Below, one piece after another: positions 18,755 to 27,141 of a stretch of DNA of 64,000 nucleotides. The notes beneath the pieces were generated by a model, which worked only from the letters and a program-made list of their open reading frames with translations, made no database searches and had not been told where the DNA came from. The DNA lies in contig JAVBTX010000009.1 in assembly GCA_031555935.1 (NCBI GenBank), positions 9,105-73,104 on the forward strand, in the 5' to 3' direction. The DNA is from Roseburia_C sp031555935 (lineage in GTDB: Bacteria; Bacillota; Clostridia; Lachnospirales; Lachnospiraceae). The position numbers and the translations under genes are program-made. Within the stretch, counting starts at the first letter, position 1, and each line of letters starts with the position of its first letter.

Positions 18755-19180
18755 TTAAGCTTCGATAGTGATGATTTGTTTCTTGCCGTCCGCCCTTCGC
18801 ATGTACAAAACCTGCAACATGCTTTTTGTGACTCGTTCACGCTTATGTCGATAATACCCCTGCAACAGCGTTATGAATACAAATAGTAACACAACTAGTA
18901 TTGCCATCAGCATTTCTTCTTGATTTCTGCGTTGCAGCTGCCCGCGACTGCCGCCAAATAACTCGGCAGCTAACGCCTGTGCCTTGTGACTATTTTGCTC
19001 TGCCAGCAGAAGCACCTCTGCCCTCGCCATTGCCTCTGGACTACGAAAGGCTTGAGTTCCACTTTGTTCCACAACAAAAACAGAATCGGTATGAAGGCTT
19101 TCATATCCAATTCCATTTACCAGCATTATGATAATGCAGATTATTCTGATTGCGTTAGGGCAAAGTTTATGTATACTCAT
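18755..19180 (-). CDS. Uncharacterised membrane protein
   Basis: 141 residues from ATG at 19180, supported by GAGGAAA 7 nt upstream; the frame to 19219 lacks a ribosome site. A hydrophobic N-terminal segment (IICIIIMLVNGIG) is followed by an extracellular-type middle and a second transmembrane helix (MLMAILVVLLFVFITLLQGYY, about residues 92-112). The C-terminus is basic. No family is recognised. It sits between the two tRNA-Glu genes on the opposite strand. Confidence 0.65.
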   Translation of the reverse strand: MSIHKLCPNAIRIICIIIMLVNGIGYESLHTDSVFVVEQSGTQAFRSPEAMARAEVLLLAEQNSHKAQALAAELFGGSRGQLQRRNQEEMLMAILVVLLFVFITLLQGYYRHKRERVTKSMLQVLYMRRADGKKQIITIEA

Positions 19181-19263
19181 GACATTTCCTCGATTGCAGT
19201 TTCTTCGTTTATTATACAATACAAATTATCCTTAGGCAAACTTATAATTTTTTCCAAAAACTA

Positions 19264-19292
19264 TTGCATTTTTCGACATCCTATGGTATTGT
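19264..19292 (+). promoter_or_regulatory. Promoter of tRNA-Glu copy 2
   Basis: TTGCAT (19264-19269), 17-bp spacer, TATTGT (19287-19292), 7 bp before the tRNA. Copy 1 has a poorer equivalent ending in GATAAT at 18356-18361. Confidence 0.6.
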
Positions 19293-19299
19293 TATAAAC

Positions 19300-19371
19300 G
19301 GTCCGTTGGTCAAGGGGTTAAGACGCTGCCCTCTCACGGCAGAATCACGGGTTCGATTCCCGTACGGACTG
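19300..19371 (+). tRNA. tRNA-Glu (anticodon CTC), copy 2
   Basis: Identical in all 72 bases to the copy at 18371, with the same downstream AACAGCCCAACCCGAAAAA tail. It is followed by its own terminator (stem ACCAGAAAC/GTTTCTGGT, 19403-19437). Confidence 0.96.
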
Positions 19372-19402
19372 CTTGTTATTTTTCAATAACAGCCCAACCC
19401 GA

Positions 19403-19437
19403 AAAACACCAGAAACGTAAAGTTTCTGGTGTTTTTT
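19403..19437 (+). terminator. Terminator after tRNA-Glu copy 2
   Basis: ACACCAGAAAC...GTTTCTGGTGT stem followed by seven T residues on the plus strand. Confidence 0.85.
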
Positions 19438-19522
19438 TATAATTGCTTAAACTATCGACACGATTCGACAAATTGAATTTGCACGATATGTTATTATTAA
19501 CTCGTACTTGCTCAAGTACATA

Positions 19523-19562
19523 CCGTCAGCTTGAACCTCTCCCCTGAGGCTTGCTGACGGTA
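19523..19562. other. Stem-loop between tRNA-Glu and CobW gene
   Basis: ACCGTCAGC and GCTGACGGT form a 9-bp stem with a 20-nt loop. The tail is T-rich on the plus strand only, so it would stop plus-strand transcription. It is not a good terminator for the CobW-like gene that ends at 19570 on the minus strand. Confidence 0.5.
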
Positions 19563-19569
19563 TTTTATT

Positions 19570-20514
19570 TTATGAAAAATAGACCAATTCATCCTCTGGC
19601 TTTTCGGCGGGTTCAATTTCTACCGGATAAAGCACTGGTCCTTTGCCTTTATATTCTTTCGCAAATTCGATTCGCACTTCAGCGGTAATCGTTACCCATG
19701 ATTTGTGTTCTATCTTTTTTGATTCTGCGTATTTCGTTTTAAAGCCAATAAAAGTGATATCATCGGCACAGCAAGTCATCGCAAATCGGCCTGGTACAAA
19801 CATGCCCTTTTTCATCTTATCTGGATTATAGATAAGTGCTAAAAACTTTATCTTCTTGCCTTCGTATTTTTTTGCATCATCCGTGGCATCCATGTACCAG
19901 ATACCATAATCAGCATCACTTAATTCAATCACATCCTGCTCAATATCAAATGGCAATTCTTCCTCCCAATTTTCATCCACACTGCCATCTTTACGCTCAT
20001 AGACAATCTGAGCCGGCCGGTTCTGCGCCTTTACAATTCGGCGGAATTTGCCTTTTGGTGTATCATCATCACTACGGTTAAAGATAACTACATCCGCACG
20101 AAACAACTGTTCCATTATCATCGAGCGCATATTATTTAGATACATTTCAAATGTTGTTGCATCCACGGTCGCCAATGACTGAACGATTACCCAGCCCTTT
20201 GGCAGCTTGGTTTCCAATAAAGTCGCCATTTCCCATGTGCCATTGTATTCAATAAATATTTGCTCTGGTTGATATTGCAGATTGATTTCTTTCAAATTTT
20301 CCTCGTTGAAATCAGTCTGATTTTCAAGCATTAATACCTCGGCATGAATGCTTTTTAATTTTTCCTTGTCATATTCAATGTCGCCATCTTCGCAGACAAT
20401 AATCAAAGTCTTGTAGCCATCGCCAAAGTTATTTTCAAACAGCGTTTCACGAATCAGTGTCGTCTTTCCGCTGTCCATAAAGCCTGTAAATAAATATACT
20501 GGTATCTCCTGCAT
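19570..20514 (-). CDS. CobW-like P-loop GTPase with TIGR03943/YcgQ-like C-terminal domain
   Basis: 314 residues. The P-loop GFMDSGKT (11-18) is close to the CobW/UreG/HypB type, and CEDGDIEY follows strand 2. The CxCC metal motif that defines most CobW GTPases is absent. The C-terminal third (KIKFLALIYNPDKM..., FVPGRFAMTCCADD) resembles the C-terminal domain of TIGR03943/YcgQ-type proteins, which are often co-located with metal-handling permeases. It probably acts in metal delivery, but the substrate is unknown. It is immediately downstream of a second, His-rich CobW protein. Start is at ATG 20514 with AGGAG upstream. Confidence 0.75.
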   Translation of the reverse strand: MQEIPVYLFTGFMDSGKTTLIRETLFENNFGDGYKTLIIVCEDGDIEYDKEKLKSIHAEVLMLENQTDFNEENLKEINLQYQPEQIFIEYNGTWEMATLLETKLPKGWVIVQSLATVDATTFEMYLNNMRSMIMEQLFRADVVIFNRSDDDTPKGKFRRIVKAQNRPAQIVYERKDGSVDENWEEELPFDIEQDVIELSDADYGIWYMDATDDAKKYEGKKIKFLALIYNPDKMKKGMFVPGRFAMTCCADDITFIGFKTKYAESKKIEHKSWVTITAEVRIEFAKEYKGKGPVLYPVEIEPAEKPEDELVYFS

Positions 20515-20539
20515 ATATAGGACTCCTTTACCTTATTTT

Positions 20540-21697
20540 CTATACCAATTCAAATAATTCCGCTAATTTATGCTCATCAATATCGGTTCCAATTACGCAT
20601 AATCTTCCGGTATAATCCGCCTCACCAGCCCGCAGTTCATACTCACCCGGAACCATATCAAAATATATCCAAGAACCACTCACATCTTCAACCATGCCTT
20701 TGGCTCTTAATATTACGCCATAATCTTCGGTGTCGCACAAAGCCTTTAGTATTGTTTCAATCTTTTCCTTGCTATATTTGTGTGGGGTCTCTTTGCCCCA
20801 ACTTGTAAATACTTCATCTGCATGGTGATGGTGGTCATGACAGTCACAAGTGCAGTCATCGCCGTGGTCGTGATGATGGTGCTCATGGTCATCATGGTCG
20901 TGATCGTGGCAGCCACAAGTGCAATCCTCACCGTGCTCATGGTGATGTTCGTGCTCTTCATGGTCATGACCGTGCTCATGGTGTTCATGCTCTGCATGGT
21001 CGTGACCGTGCTCATGATGCTCATGTTCTGCATGTTCGTGGCCGTGTTCATGCTCGTGGTCATGATGCTGCGCTTCCGCCAGCAATTTCATTTCCAGGGA
21101 GTCTTGTCCTTCGACTACCTTACGAATCTGCTCGCCCTTTATTTCGTCCCACGGAGTTGTAATAATTGCCGCCTTTTGATTCAATGTCTGCATCTGCTTT
21201 ACACAAAATTCCAATTCTTCCGGGGAAGCGTTCTGGCTCCGACTTAAAACAATAGTCGTTGCATATTCAATCTGATTGTTAAAAAATTCGCCAAAGGATT
21301 TCATCTGCTTTGAAGCTTTCAGCGCATTTACAACGGTTACCAATCCGTTTAATTTGACATCATGACTTTCCTCAACGTCAATGACAGATTTCATTACATC
21401 TGATAATTTTCCAACACCGGATGGCTCAATTAAGATACGGTCGGGATGAAATTTTTCAATTACTTCGGTTAGGTTTTTACCAAAATCACCTACTAGGGAA
21501 CAGCAGATGCAACCGGAATTCATCTCTGATATTTCGATTCCAGCATTTTTCAAAAAACCACCATCAATGCCGATTTCACCAAATTCATTTTCAATCAGTA
21601 CCAGCTTCTCCCCAACAAATGCTTCCTCAATCATTTTCTTGATAAAGGTTGTCTTTCCAGCCCCTAAAAAGCCGGAAATTATATCAATTTTTGTCAT
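20540..21697 (-). CDS. CobW/COG0523 metallochaperone GTPase with His/Cys-rich linker
   Basis: 385 residues. P-loop GFLGAGKT (9-16), then ENEFGE and the metal-binding GCICC (62-66) of COG0523. Residues 211-292 are a His/Asp/Glu-rich linker with more than 40 histidines and two Cys sets CTCGC and CTCDC (259-263 and 282-286). A CobW C-terminal domain ends the protein. Such linkers hold Zn(II), Co(II) or Ni(II) in vivo. A 17-bp-spaced promoter (TTGTTT/TATATT) is upstream; no clear Zur box was recognised. The gene is followed after 25 bp by the CxCC-less paralogue at 19570, suggesting a two-GTPase metal-delivery system. Confidence 0.88.
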   Translation of the reverse strand: MTKIDIISGFLGAGKTTFIKKMIEEAFVGEKLVLIENEFGEIGIDGGFLKNAGIEISEMNSGCICCSLVGDFGKNLTEVIEKFHPDRILIEPSGVGKLSDVMKSVIDVEESHDVKLNGLVTVVNALKASKQMKSFGEFFNNQIEYATTIVLSRSQNASPEELEFCVKQMQTLNQKAAIITTPWDEIKGEQIRKVVEGQDSLEMKLLAEAQHHDHEHEHGHEHAEHEHHEHGHDHAEHEHHEHGHDHEEHEHHHEHGEDCTCGCHDHDHDDHEHHHHDHGDDCTCDCHDHHHHADEVFTSWGKETPHKYSKEKIETILKALCDTEDYGVILRAKGMVEDVSGSWIYFDMVPGEYELRAGEADYTGRLCVIGTDIDEHKLAELFELV

Positions 21698-21754
21698 AAT
21701 ATATACCTCTTTCTTCTATTACATACGTCAAACGCTTTATCTTTCTTCCATAGA

Positions 21755-21783
21755 AATATAGCAGAATATCCCAATAGAAACAA
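21755..21783 (-). promoter_or_regulatory. Promoter of the CobW pair
   Basis: Minus strand TTGTTT (21778-21783), 17-bp spacer, TATATT (21755-21760). About 58 nt separate it from the CobW start. Confidence 0.5.
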
Positions 21784-21811
21784 GTGAAATTTTTCTAAAC
21801 AATCCTTACTA

Positions 21812-23548
21812 TCAAGCCTTCGCCGATATCCGGTAGAGTTTTTCGTAAATTCCCTGCTTGGCAATTAGCTCCTCATGGGTTCCCTCTTCTTCAACGCCGT
21901 TTTCAGTCAGCACAAGGATTTTCTGGGCATTTTGAATGGTGCTTAGACGATGAGCGATGACAAAGGTGGTTCGGTTCTTAGCCAGCTTTTCTAAGGATTC
22001 CTGCACTACTTTTTCGCTTTCATTGTCCAGTGCCGAAGTTGCTTCATCAAAGATTAGGATTGGCGGATTCTTCAAAAATACCCGGGCAATTGACAAACGC
22101 TGTTTCTGACCACCCGACAATTTTACGCCACGCTGTCCAATATCGGTATGATATCCATCTGGCAAATTTGTAATAAATTCATGGGCATTCGCATTTTTTG
22201 CCGCTGCAATTACCTCCGCTTCGGTGGCATCTGGTTTTCCATAACAGATATTTTCATACACCGTTCCGGCAAATAGATACACATCCTGCTGGACGATACC
22301 GATTTGATTTCGCAGGTTCTTTATTTTCATATCACGAATATCAATACCATCCAAAAGAATTCTGCCACCAGTAACATCATAAAATCTTGGTATCAAGGAA
22401 CACAGCGTACTTTTTCCCGCTCCCGAGGAACCCACCAGGGCCATATAGGAACCGGCATCGACTTTTAAATTAATATGGTTTAACACCTTTTCGGTATTTT
22501 CTTCATAGCGAAACGATACGTTATCAAAGGTAATATCACCTTTCGCTTCTTTTATCGAAATGGCATTCTGCTTATCCTGAATATCAGGTTCAACCGCTAG
22601 TATTTCAAGAAAACGCTCAAAACCGGAATAGCCATTTTGAAACTGTTCGGTAAAATCTATCAGCGTTTTGACTGGGTCGGTAAAAATCCCAATGTAGAGT
22701 AAAAAGGTCAGCAAATCGGTGATTTCTACAGTACCACCAGCAATAAACAGACCACCAGCAACCACGACTACAATCGAAATCATCGTTGTAAAGGTTCCCA
22801 GTCCGGCATGATAACCACCCATATAAAGATAGCTGTTCTTTTTAGCCGCCAAGAATCCATCATTGCCAATCTTAAATTTTTCCCGCTCAACACGCTCATT
22901 GGCAAATGATTTCACCACCCGAATCCCAGACAAGTTGTCCTCTATCTGGGTATTAATCTCAGCAATTTTTACCCGGTTCTGCTTAAACGCCCGTTTCATT
23001 TTACGATTAAAGAAATAGGCATAGACCACCATAAATGGCACTAAGGCAAAGGCACATAACGCCAATTTCGGGCTGATTCCCAACAGTATGGTAAAGGCTC
23101 CAGTAATTTTAATAATCGAAATCACAATATTTTCCGGCCCATGATGCATCAGTTCGCTGATATCAAACAGGTCCGTCGTTATTCTTGACATTAACTGTCC
23201 TACTTTTTGATTGTCAAAAAAGGAAAACGACAACTTCTGATAATGAGCAAATATTTCTGCCCGCATATCATATTCGATTCTCGCTCCCATCACATGACCA
23301 TAATTAGAGATAAAGAAGTTACAATAGCATTCAATCGCAACTAGTACCACCATGATTATGCCAATCATCATTATTTTTCCAATCGCCTGTTCCTTCGGAA
23401 AATAAATCACTTCTGTCGTTATATAGCGTACCAGCAATGGTATCGATAAGGTAATCCCTGCCGCTAGGATGGCAAAAAACATATCTGCTGAGAAAATCCC
23501 AAGATACGGCCGGTAATAGGATATCATTTTTTTCAAATTCTTGTTCAT
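21812..23548 (-). CDS. ABC exporter (fused membrane and ATPase domains)
   Basis: 578 residues. About six transmembrane helices in residues 15-300, then an ATPase domain with Walker A GSSGAGKST (373-381), ABC signature LSGGQ (477-481), Walker B ILIFDE (497-502) and the H-loop AHRLST. It is a half-transporter that would work as a homodimer or with a partner not found here. Multidrug and lipid A-type families are equally possible; substrate unknown. It is followed in the opposite-order neighbourhood by the CobW genes with no shared promoter. Confidence 0.92.
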   Translation of the reverse strand: MNKNLKKMISYYRPYLGIFSADMFFAILAAGITLSIPLLVRYITTEVIYFPKEQAIGKIMMIGIIMVVLVAIECYCNFFISNYGHVMGARIEYDMRAEIFAHYQKLSFSFFDNQKVGQLMSRITTDLFDISELMHHGPENIVISIIKITGAFTILLGISPKLALCAFALVPFMVVYAYFFNRKMKRAFKQNRVKIAEINTQIEDNLSGIRVVKSFANERVEREKFKIGNDGFLAAKKNSYLYMGGYHAGLGTFTTMISIVVVVAGGLFIAGGTVEITDLLTFLLYIGIFTDPVKTLIDFTEQFQNGYSGFERFLEILAVEPDIQDKQNAISIKEAKGDITFDNVSFRYEENTEKVLNHINLKVDAGSYMALVGSSGAGKSTLCSLIPRFYDVTGGRILLDGIDIRDMKIKNLRNQIGIVQQDVYLFAGTVYENICYGKPDATEAEVIAAAKNANAHEFITNLPDGYHTDIGQRGVKLSGGQKQRLSIARVFLKNPPILIFDEATSALDNESEKVVQESLEKLAKNRTTFVIAHRLSTIQNAQKILVLTENGVEEEGTHEELIAKQGIYEKLYRISAKA

Positions 23549-23589
23549 TTAAATTTTCCTCGCATTAAAATACATCATATTCCAAGAAC

Positions 23590-24237
23590 TTATTCACACA
23601 GTTCCAAAAATGACTCAATATAATAATCAGCGTCCCTTTTTATCATATCTTTTTCATAGTGGGAATGCTCGTCCTCGACGCCAACGGCATAAAATCCGCC
23701 CATTTTAGCACCCTCAATGCCTTTGTAAATATCTTCATAGACCACACATTCGGATGCTTCAAGCGCCAGGCGGTCAGCGGCTTTTTCATATACATCGGGA
23801 AAACCTTTGGTTCTCTTTACTTCCGAGGTTACCGCAAATGCATCGAAATATTCATAAATACAATTGTTTTTTAAGCATGGTTCGAAAAGCTGACGGTCCG
23901 ATGAGGTTGCCGCCGCAATCTTGATATCTCGTGCTTTCAACTGCTTTAAATACTCGATTACATATGGCTTTAACTGCACCTCATGGGCATACTGATGTGC
24001 CGCCATTGTCATCCATTCCGCAATGATATCCGCTGGTGTCTCTGGCAATTTAAAACGCGTAATCGTATAATCTGCCGCCACCTCAAAGTTCATTGCAGTT
24101 ATCGCCTGCAAATAGTCAATTGGCACCATCAAACCTCTTTTGCCCAGAAAATCGATATCTATCTGGCGCCATACTCCCATTGAATCAAGTAGTGTTCCAT
24201 CCAAATCGAAGATGGCGCCTTTCATTTTCTTTAACAT
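23590..24237 (-). CDS. HAD-family phosphatase (beta-phosphoglucomutase-like)
   Basis: 215 residues. Nucleophile motif FDLDGTLLDS (about 10-19), a helical cap, ATSSDR for motif II, and KGFPDVYEKAADRL and VVYEDIYKGIEGAKMGG for motifs III/IV. The usual Mg-binding acidic pair EDS is here ED-I. The family includes beta-phosphoglucomutases and phosphatases; substrate cannot be read. Starts 1 bp before the argS stop, so it is translationally coupled. Confidence 0.85.
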   Translation of the reverse strand: MLKKMKGAIFDLDGTLLDSMGVWRQIDIDFLGKRGLMVPIDYLQAITAMNFEVAADYTITRFKLPETPADIIAEWMTMAAHQYAHEVQLKPYVIEYLKQLKARDIKIAAATSSDRQLFEPCLKNNCIYEYFDAFAVTSEVKRTKGFPDVYEKAADRLALEASECVVYEDIYKGIEGAKMGGFYAVGVEDEHSHYEKDMIKRDADYYIESFLELCE

Positions 24238-24238
24238 C

Positions 24239-26008
24239 TTACATCCGTTCCGGTGCAGAGAAGCCTAATACATCAATGCAGATTTCCAATGCCCGTTTGG
24301 TCAGTTCTAACAATCTGATATAGGATGCCTGAACTGCCTCATCACTTTCAGTCATAATCTTTGTCTCATGATAGAAATGATTCAACGCATTCGCCAAATC
24401 ATAGATGTAGGAGCAGACCTTATGTGGTGCAGTTTCTTCATATGCATTTTCGATCATGCTGTTAAATTTGCTAATTTCTAACATCAATGCTTTTTCACTT
24501 TCGGAATGTGGGGTTAGAATCATCTTGCCAGATGCATCTTTTCCCGCTTCTTTATATTTATTTAAGATCGACTTCACCCGAACGATGGTGTATAAAATGT
24601 ATGGTCCAGTATTTCCTTCAAAAGACGTAAATCGTTCCAAATCAAAGATGTAATCCTTAGCCGCCTGATTGGATAAGTCACCATATTTTACTGCTGAAAG
24701 TGCCACTACCTTGGCCGTTTCCTTGGCATGTTCTTCGTCCACAGTACGATTTTCGGTAATCTTTTTATGCATTTCTTCATTGATTCCAGCAATTAGTTTT
24801 TCCAGCCGCATAACGCCGCCTTCTCTGGTCTTAAATGGTTTGCCATCCTTGCCGTTCATCGTTCCAAAGCCTAAGAATTTAAGGGTTGTGTTGTCGTCAA
24901 TTAATTTTGTCTTTCTGGCACAACGAAATACCTGTGTAAAATAAAGCTCCTGACGTTTATCAACTACATAGATAATTTCATCTGGGTTGTAATCTTTCAT
25001 CCGCCATACAATTGTTGCTAAATCAGTGGTGTTATATAAGGATGCACCATCTGATTTTAAAATCATACATGGCGGAATCTCTTTGGTGTCTGTCTCTTCC
25101 TTAACATCAACGACTAAGGCTCCCTCGCTGATATAAGCATAGCCGCCGTCCTTCATCTGCTGAACCATTTCCGGGATATATGGTTGGGCATCGGATTCAC
25201 CCTTCCACAATTCAAATGATACATTTAGATTTTCATAATTTTTCTTTAAATCCGTTACGGAGACATTTAAAATATGCTGTAGCAAAGCCTGATAGCCGCG
25301 TCTGCCATTTTGCAGTTCAAAGGTCGCTTGCATCGCTAATTCCTTAAACGCACTATCCTCTTTGGATTTGCCACTAGCACATGGATAGATATCCTCTAGC
25401 TCTGAAATTGTAAATGGCGGTTCCACAGGGTATTCACCGGTGTACTGCTCGTCAAAATAAACCAACTCCGGTTTTCGCACCTTTAATTCTTCGATAATCA
25501 AGCCCATCTGCAAGCCCCAATCACCGAGGTGAACATCACCAATCACATTATGACCGATAAACTGGCCGATTCGTTTGACACTTTCACCGATAATTGCCGA
25601 ACGCAAATGACCAACATGCAGTGGTTTTGCCACGTTTGGTCCGCCGTAATCAATCATGATTGTTTTTGGATTGGCTACTTTTTCACAGCCTAAGCGCTCG
25701 TTATCTGCCTGCATTTCATTTAAATATTCGGCCAAGTATTCGGCGGACAGCTTTAGATTCAAAAAGCCGGGATTTACTGCCTCAACCATTGCAAACAATG
25801 AATTGCCTTGTAGTTTTTCTGCAACTTCACCTGCAATTTGAATTGGGGCTTTTTTATATTCTTTGGCTGCCACCATTGCTCCGTTACACTGATATTCACA
25901 CAAGTCCGGTCTGTTTGACAAGGACACCTTGGCATATTTTTTATCGTAACCAGCCGCTTCAAAGGCCATTACCATTTCGTCGGTAATCAAGTCTAATATT
26001 TTCTTCAT
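24239..26008 (-). CDS. argS: Arginyl-tRNA synthetase
   Basis: 589 residues. The HIGH-type motif is HVGH (131-134) in KPLHVGHLRSAIIGES. The class I ArgRS N-terminal Add1 domain is present, and the C-terminal DALR domain starts around 460 (TGPYILYTIVRVKSILNKY...). No KMSKS is needed in ArgRS; the equivalent loop is MNGKDGKPFKTREGGV. It charges tRNA-Arg. Start has GAAGGAAA 0-8 nt upstream. Confidence 0.96.
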   Translation of the reverse strand: MKKILDLITDEMVMAFEAAGYDKKYAKVSLSNRPDLCEYQCNGAMVAAKEYKKAPIQIAGEVAEKLQGNSLFAMVEAVNPGFLNLKLSAEYLAEYLNEMQADNERLGCEKVANPKTIMIDYGGPNVAKPLHVGHLRSAIIGESVKRIGQFIGHNVIGDVHLGDWGLQMGLIIEELKVRKPELVYFDEQYTGEYPVEPPFTISELEDIYPCASGKSKEDSAFKELAMQATFELQNGRRGYQALLQHILNVSVTDLKKNYENLNVSFELWKGESDAQPYIPEMVQQMKDGGYAYISEGALVVDVKEETDTKEIPPCMILKSDGASLYNTTDLATIVWRMKDYNPDEIIYVVDKRQELYFTQVFRCARKTKLIDDNTTLKFLGFGTMNGKDGKPFKTREGGVMRLEKLIAGINEEMHKKITENRTVDEEHAKETAKVVALSAVKYGDLSNQAAKDYIFDLERFTSFEGNTGPYILYTIVRVKSILNKYKEAGKDASGKMILTPHSESEKALMLEISKFNSMIENAYEETAPHKVCSYIYDLANALNHFYHETKIMTESDEAVQASYIRLLELTKRALEICIDVLGFSAPERM

Positions 26009-26097
26009 TTTCCTTCGTTCCTTTCCATGCTGTCATTTTTCTGACAAGCTCTGCTTTTTTCTATTCTATACATAGAATGCGTAATTGTCAAAACTTT

Positions 26098-26946
26098 CTA
26101 TGCAAAAAAGTTCTCTGCCAGATAAAAGGTGCCGATATTTTCTACATCACCAGTTAGGTAGACCGTCATATTATCGGTAATTTCAATTAACAACTCACCG
26201 CCCGGCATCTTCACCTGAATTGGACTATCAACCAGCCCCAACCGATATGCTGCTGTTGCTGCCGCACATGCTCCCGTACCAGATGCTAATGTATAGCCGG
26301 CTCCACGCTCATAGATTTCTACCTGCACGTGACTGCGGTCAATTACCCTGCATAGCTGCATGTTAATCCGATTCGGAAAATAACTGGCATTCTCAACATG
26401 CGGTCCTAATTCCTTAGCCTTCTTGTCGTTGACCTCTTCCATCATAATGACACAGTTAGGGTTGCCAATTGATACACAGGTTGCATTGTAGAGTCGGTCA
26501 TTAAAAAGCAATGGCTCGTTAATAATTTCATCGTCTTTATAGTTGGTCCGCATTACGCCCCCGGCAAACTGCGCCCGCCCCATATTGACACGCATCTGAC
26601 TGCCATCCTCATTTAAGAAATCAATTACTACGTCCCCTGCTTTCGTGGTCAAAACAAATTGTTTTTTCTCGACATACCCTTCATCTAACAGATATTTAGC
26701 AAATATTCGCACACCATTACCGCTTCTCTCGGCTTCACTGCCATCAGGATTGAATATCTGCACATAAATTTTATCATCCTCAATGATTGGTCCATATAAA
26801 ATACCATCTGCACCAACTCCTATATTTCGCCGGCACAGTCTGATGATATGCCGTTCCTGCAACTGTATTTCATTTTTTATCGGGTCTAATACCAGATAAT
26901 CATTTCCCAGGCCATGATATTTTTTTAACATTAAAGCGTCATGCAT
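26098..26946 (-). CDS. dapF: Diaminopimelate-epimerase-family protein, both catalytic Cys replaced by Ser
   Basis: 282 residues with the two-lobed DapF fold: GLGNDYLVLD (12-21), FNPDGSEAERSGNGVR (65-80) and ERGAGYTLASGTGACAA (213-229). In known DapF the two catalytic cysteines sit in CGNG and ACGTGA; here those positions are Ser75 (codon AGC, 26722-26724) and Ser222 (codon TCT, 26281-26283). The other motif residues are kept. The start at 26946 has GGAGATAGG 7 nt away. Either a Ser-based or altered activity, or no epimerase activity, must be considered; other DapF-like lineages exist. Confidence 0.85.
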   Translation of the reverse strand: MHDALMLKKYHGLGNDYLVLDPIKNEIQLQERHIIRLCRRNIGVGADGILYGPIIEDDKIYVQIFNPDGSEAERSGNGVRIFAKYLLDEGYVEKKQFVLTTKAGDVVIDFLNEDGSQMRVNMGRAQFAGGVMRTNYKDDEIINEPLLFNDRLYNATCVSIGNPNCVIMMEEVNDKKAKELGPHVENASYFPNRINMQLCRVIDRSHVQVEIYERGAGYTLASGTGACAAATAAYRLGLVDSPIQVKMPGGELLIEITDNMTVYLTGDVENIGTFYLAENFFA

Positions 26947-27041
26947 TGTCCTATCTCCGCATATACTTTCTTGTTACAGACTATGAGCGGACAGCTCTTC
27001 CCATACCTTATTTTTTGTTGGACAAGCAAAAATTCAAAAAA

Positions 27042-27091
27042 AACCGACTTCCAATTGTTAGCTTTTTAAGTCTAACTTTTGGGAGTCAGTT
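27042..27091. repeat. Palindromic IS-end-like element A
   Basis: A 50-bp imperfect palindrome. Its arms pair AAC/GTT, GACT/AGTC, CC/GG and GTTAG/CTAAC. Read from the right it begins AACTGACTCCCAAAAGTT, like ends of some IS3-type elements. It is followed on the minus strand by a T-run, so it also serves as terminator for galE. It shares the stretch AAAAGTTAGAC with element B at 34420. Confidence 0.65.
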
Positions 27092-27141
27092 CAAATTTTG
27101 TTCCAACTTATGCAAGCCAGTTCAGCTTCCACATTTCTATT

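Noticed and set aside
19523..19562. Terminator for the 19570 CobW gene
   Set aside because: The stem is good but its T-rich tail is on the plus strand only.
20780..21247. Antisense frame over the His-rich CobW linker
   Set aside because: Met/Val-rich product produced by GTG/CAT bias on the opposite strand.
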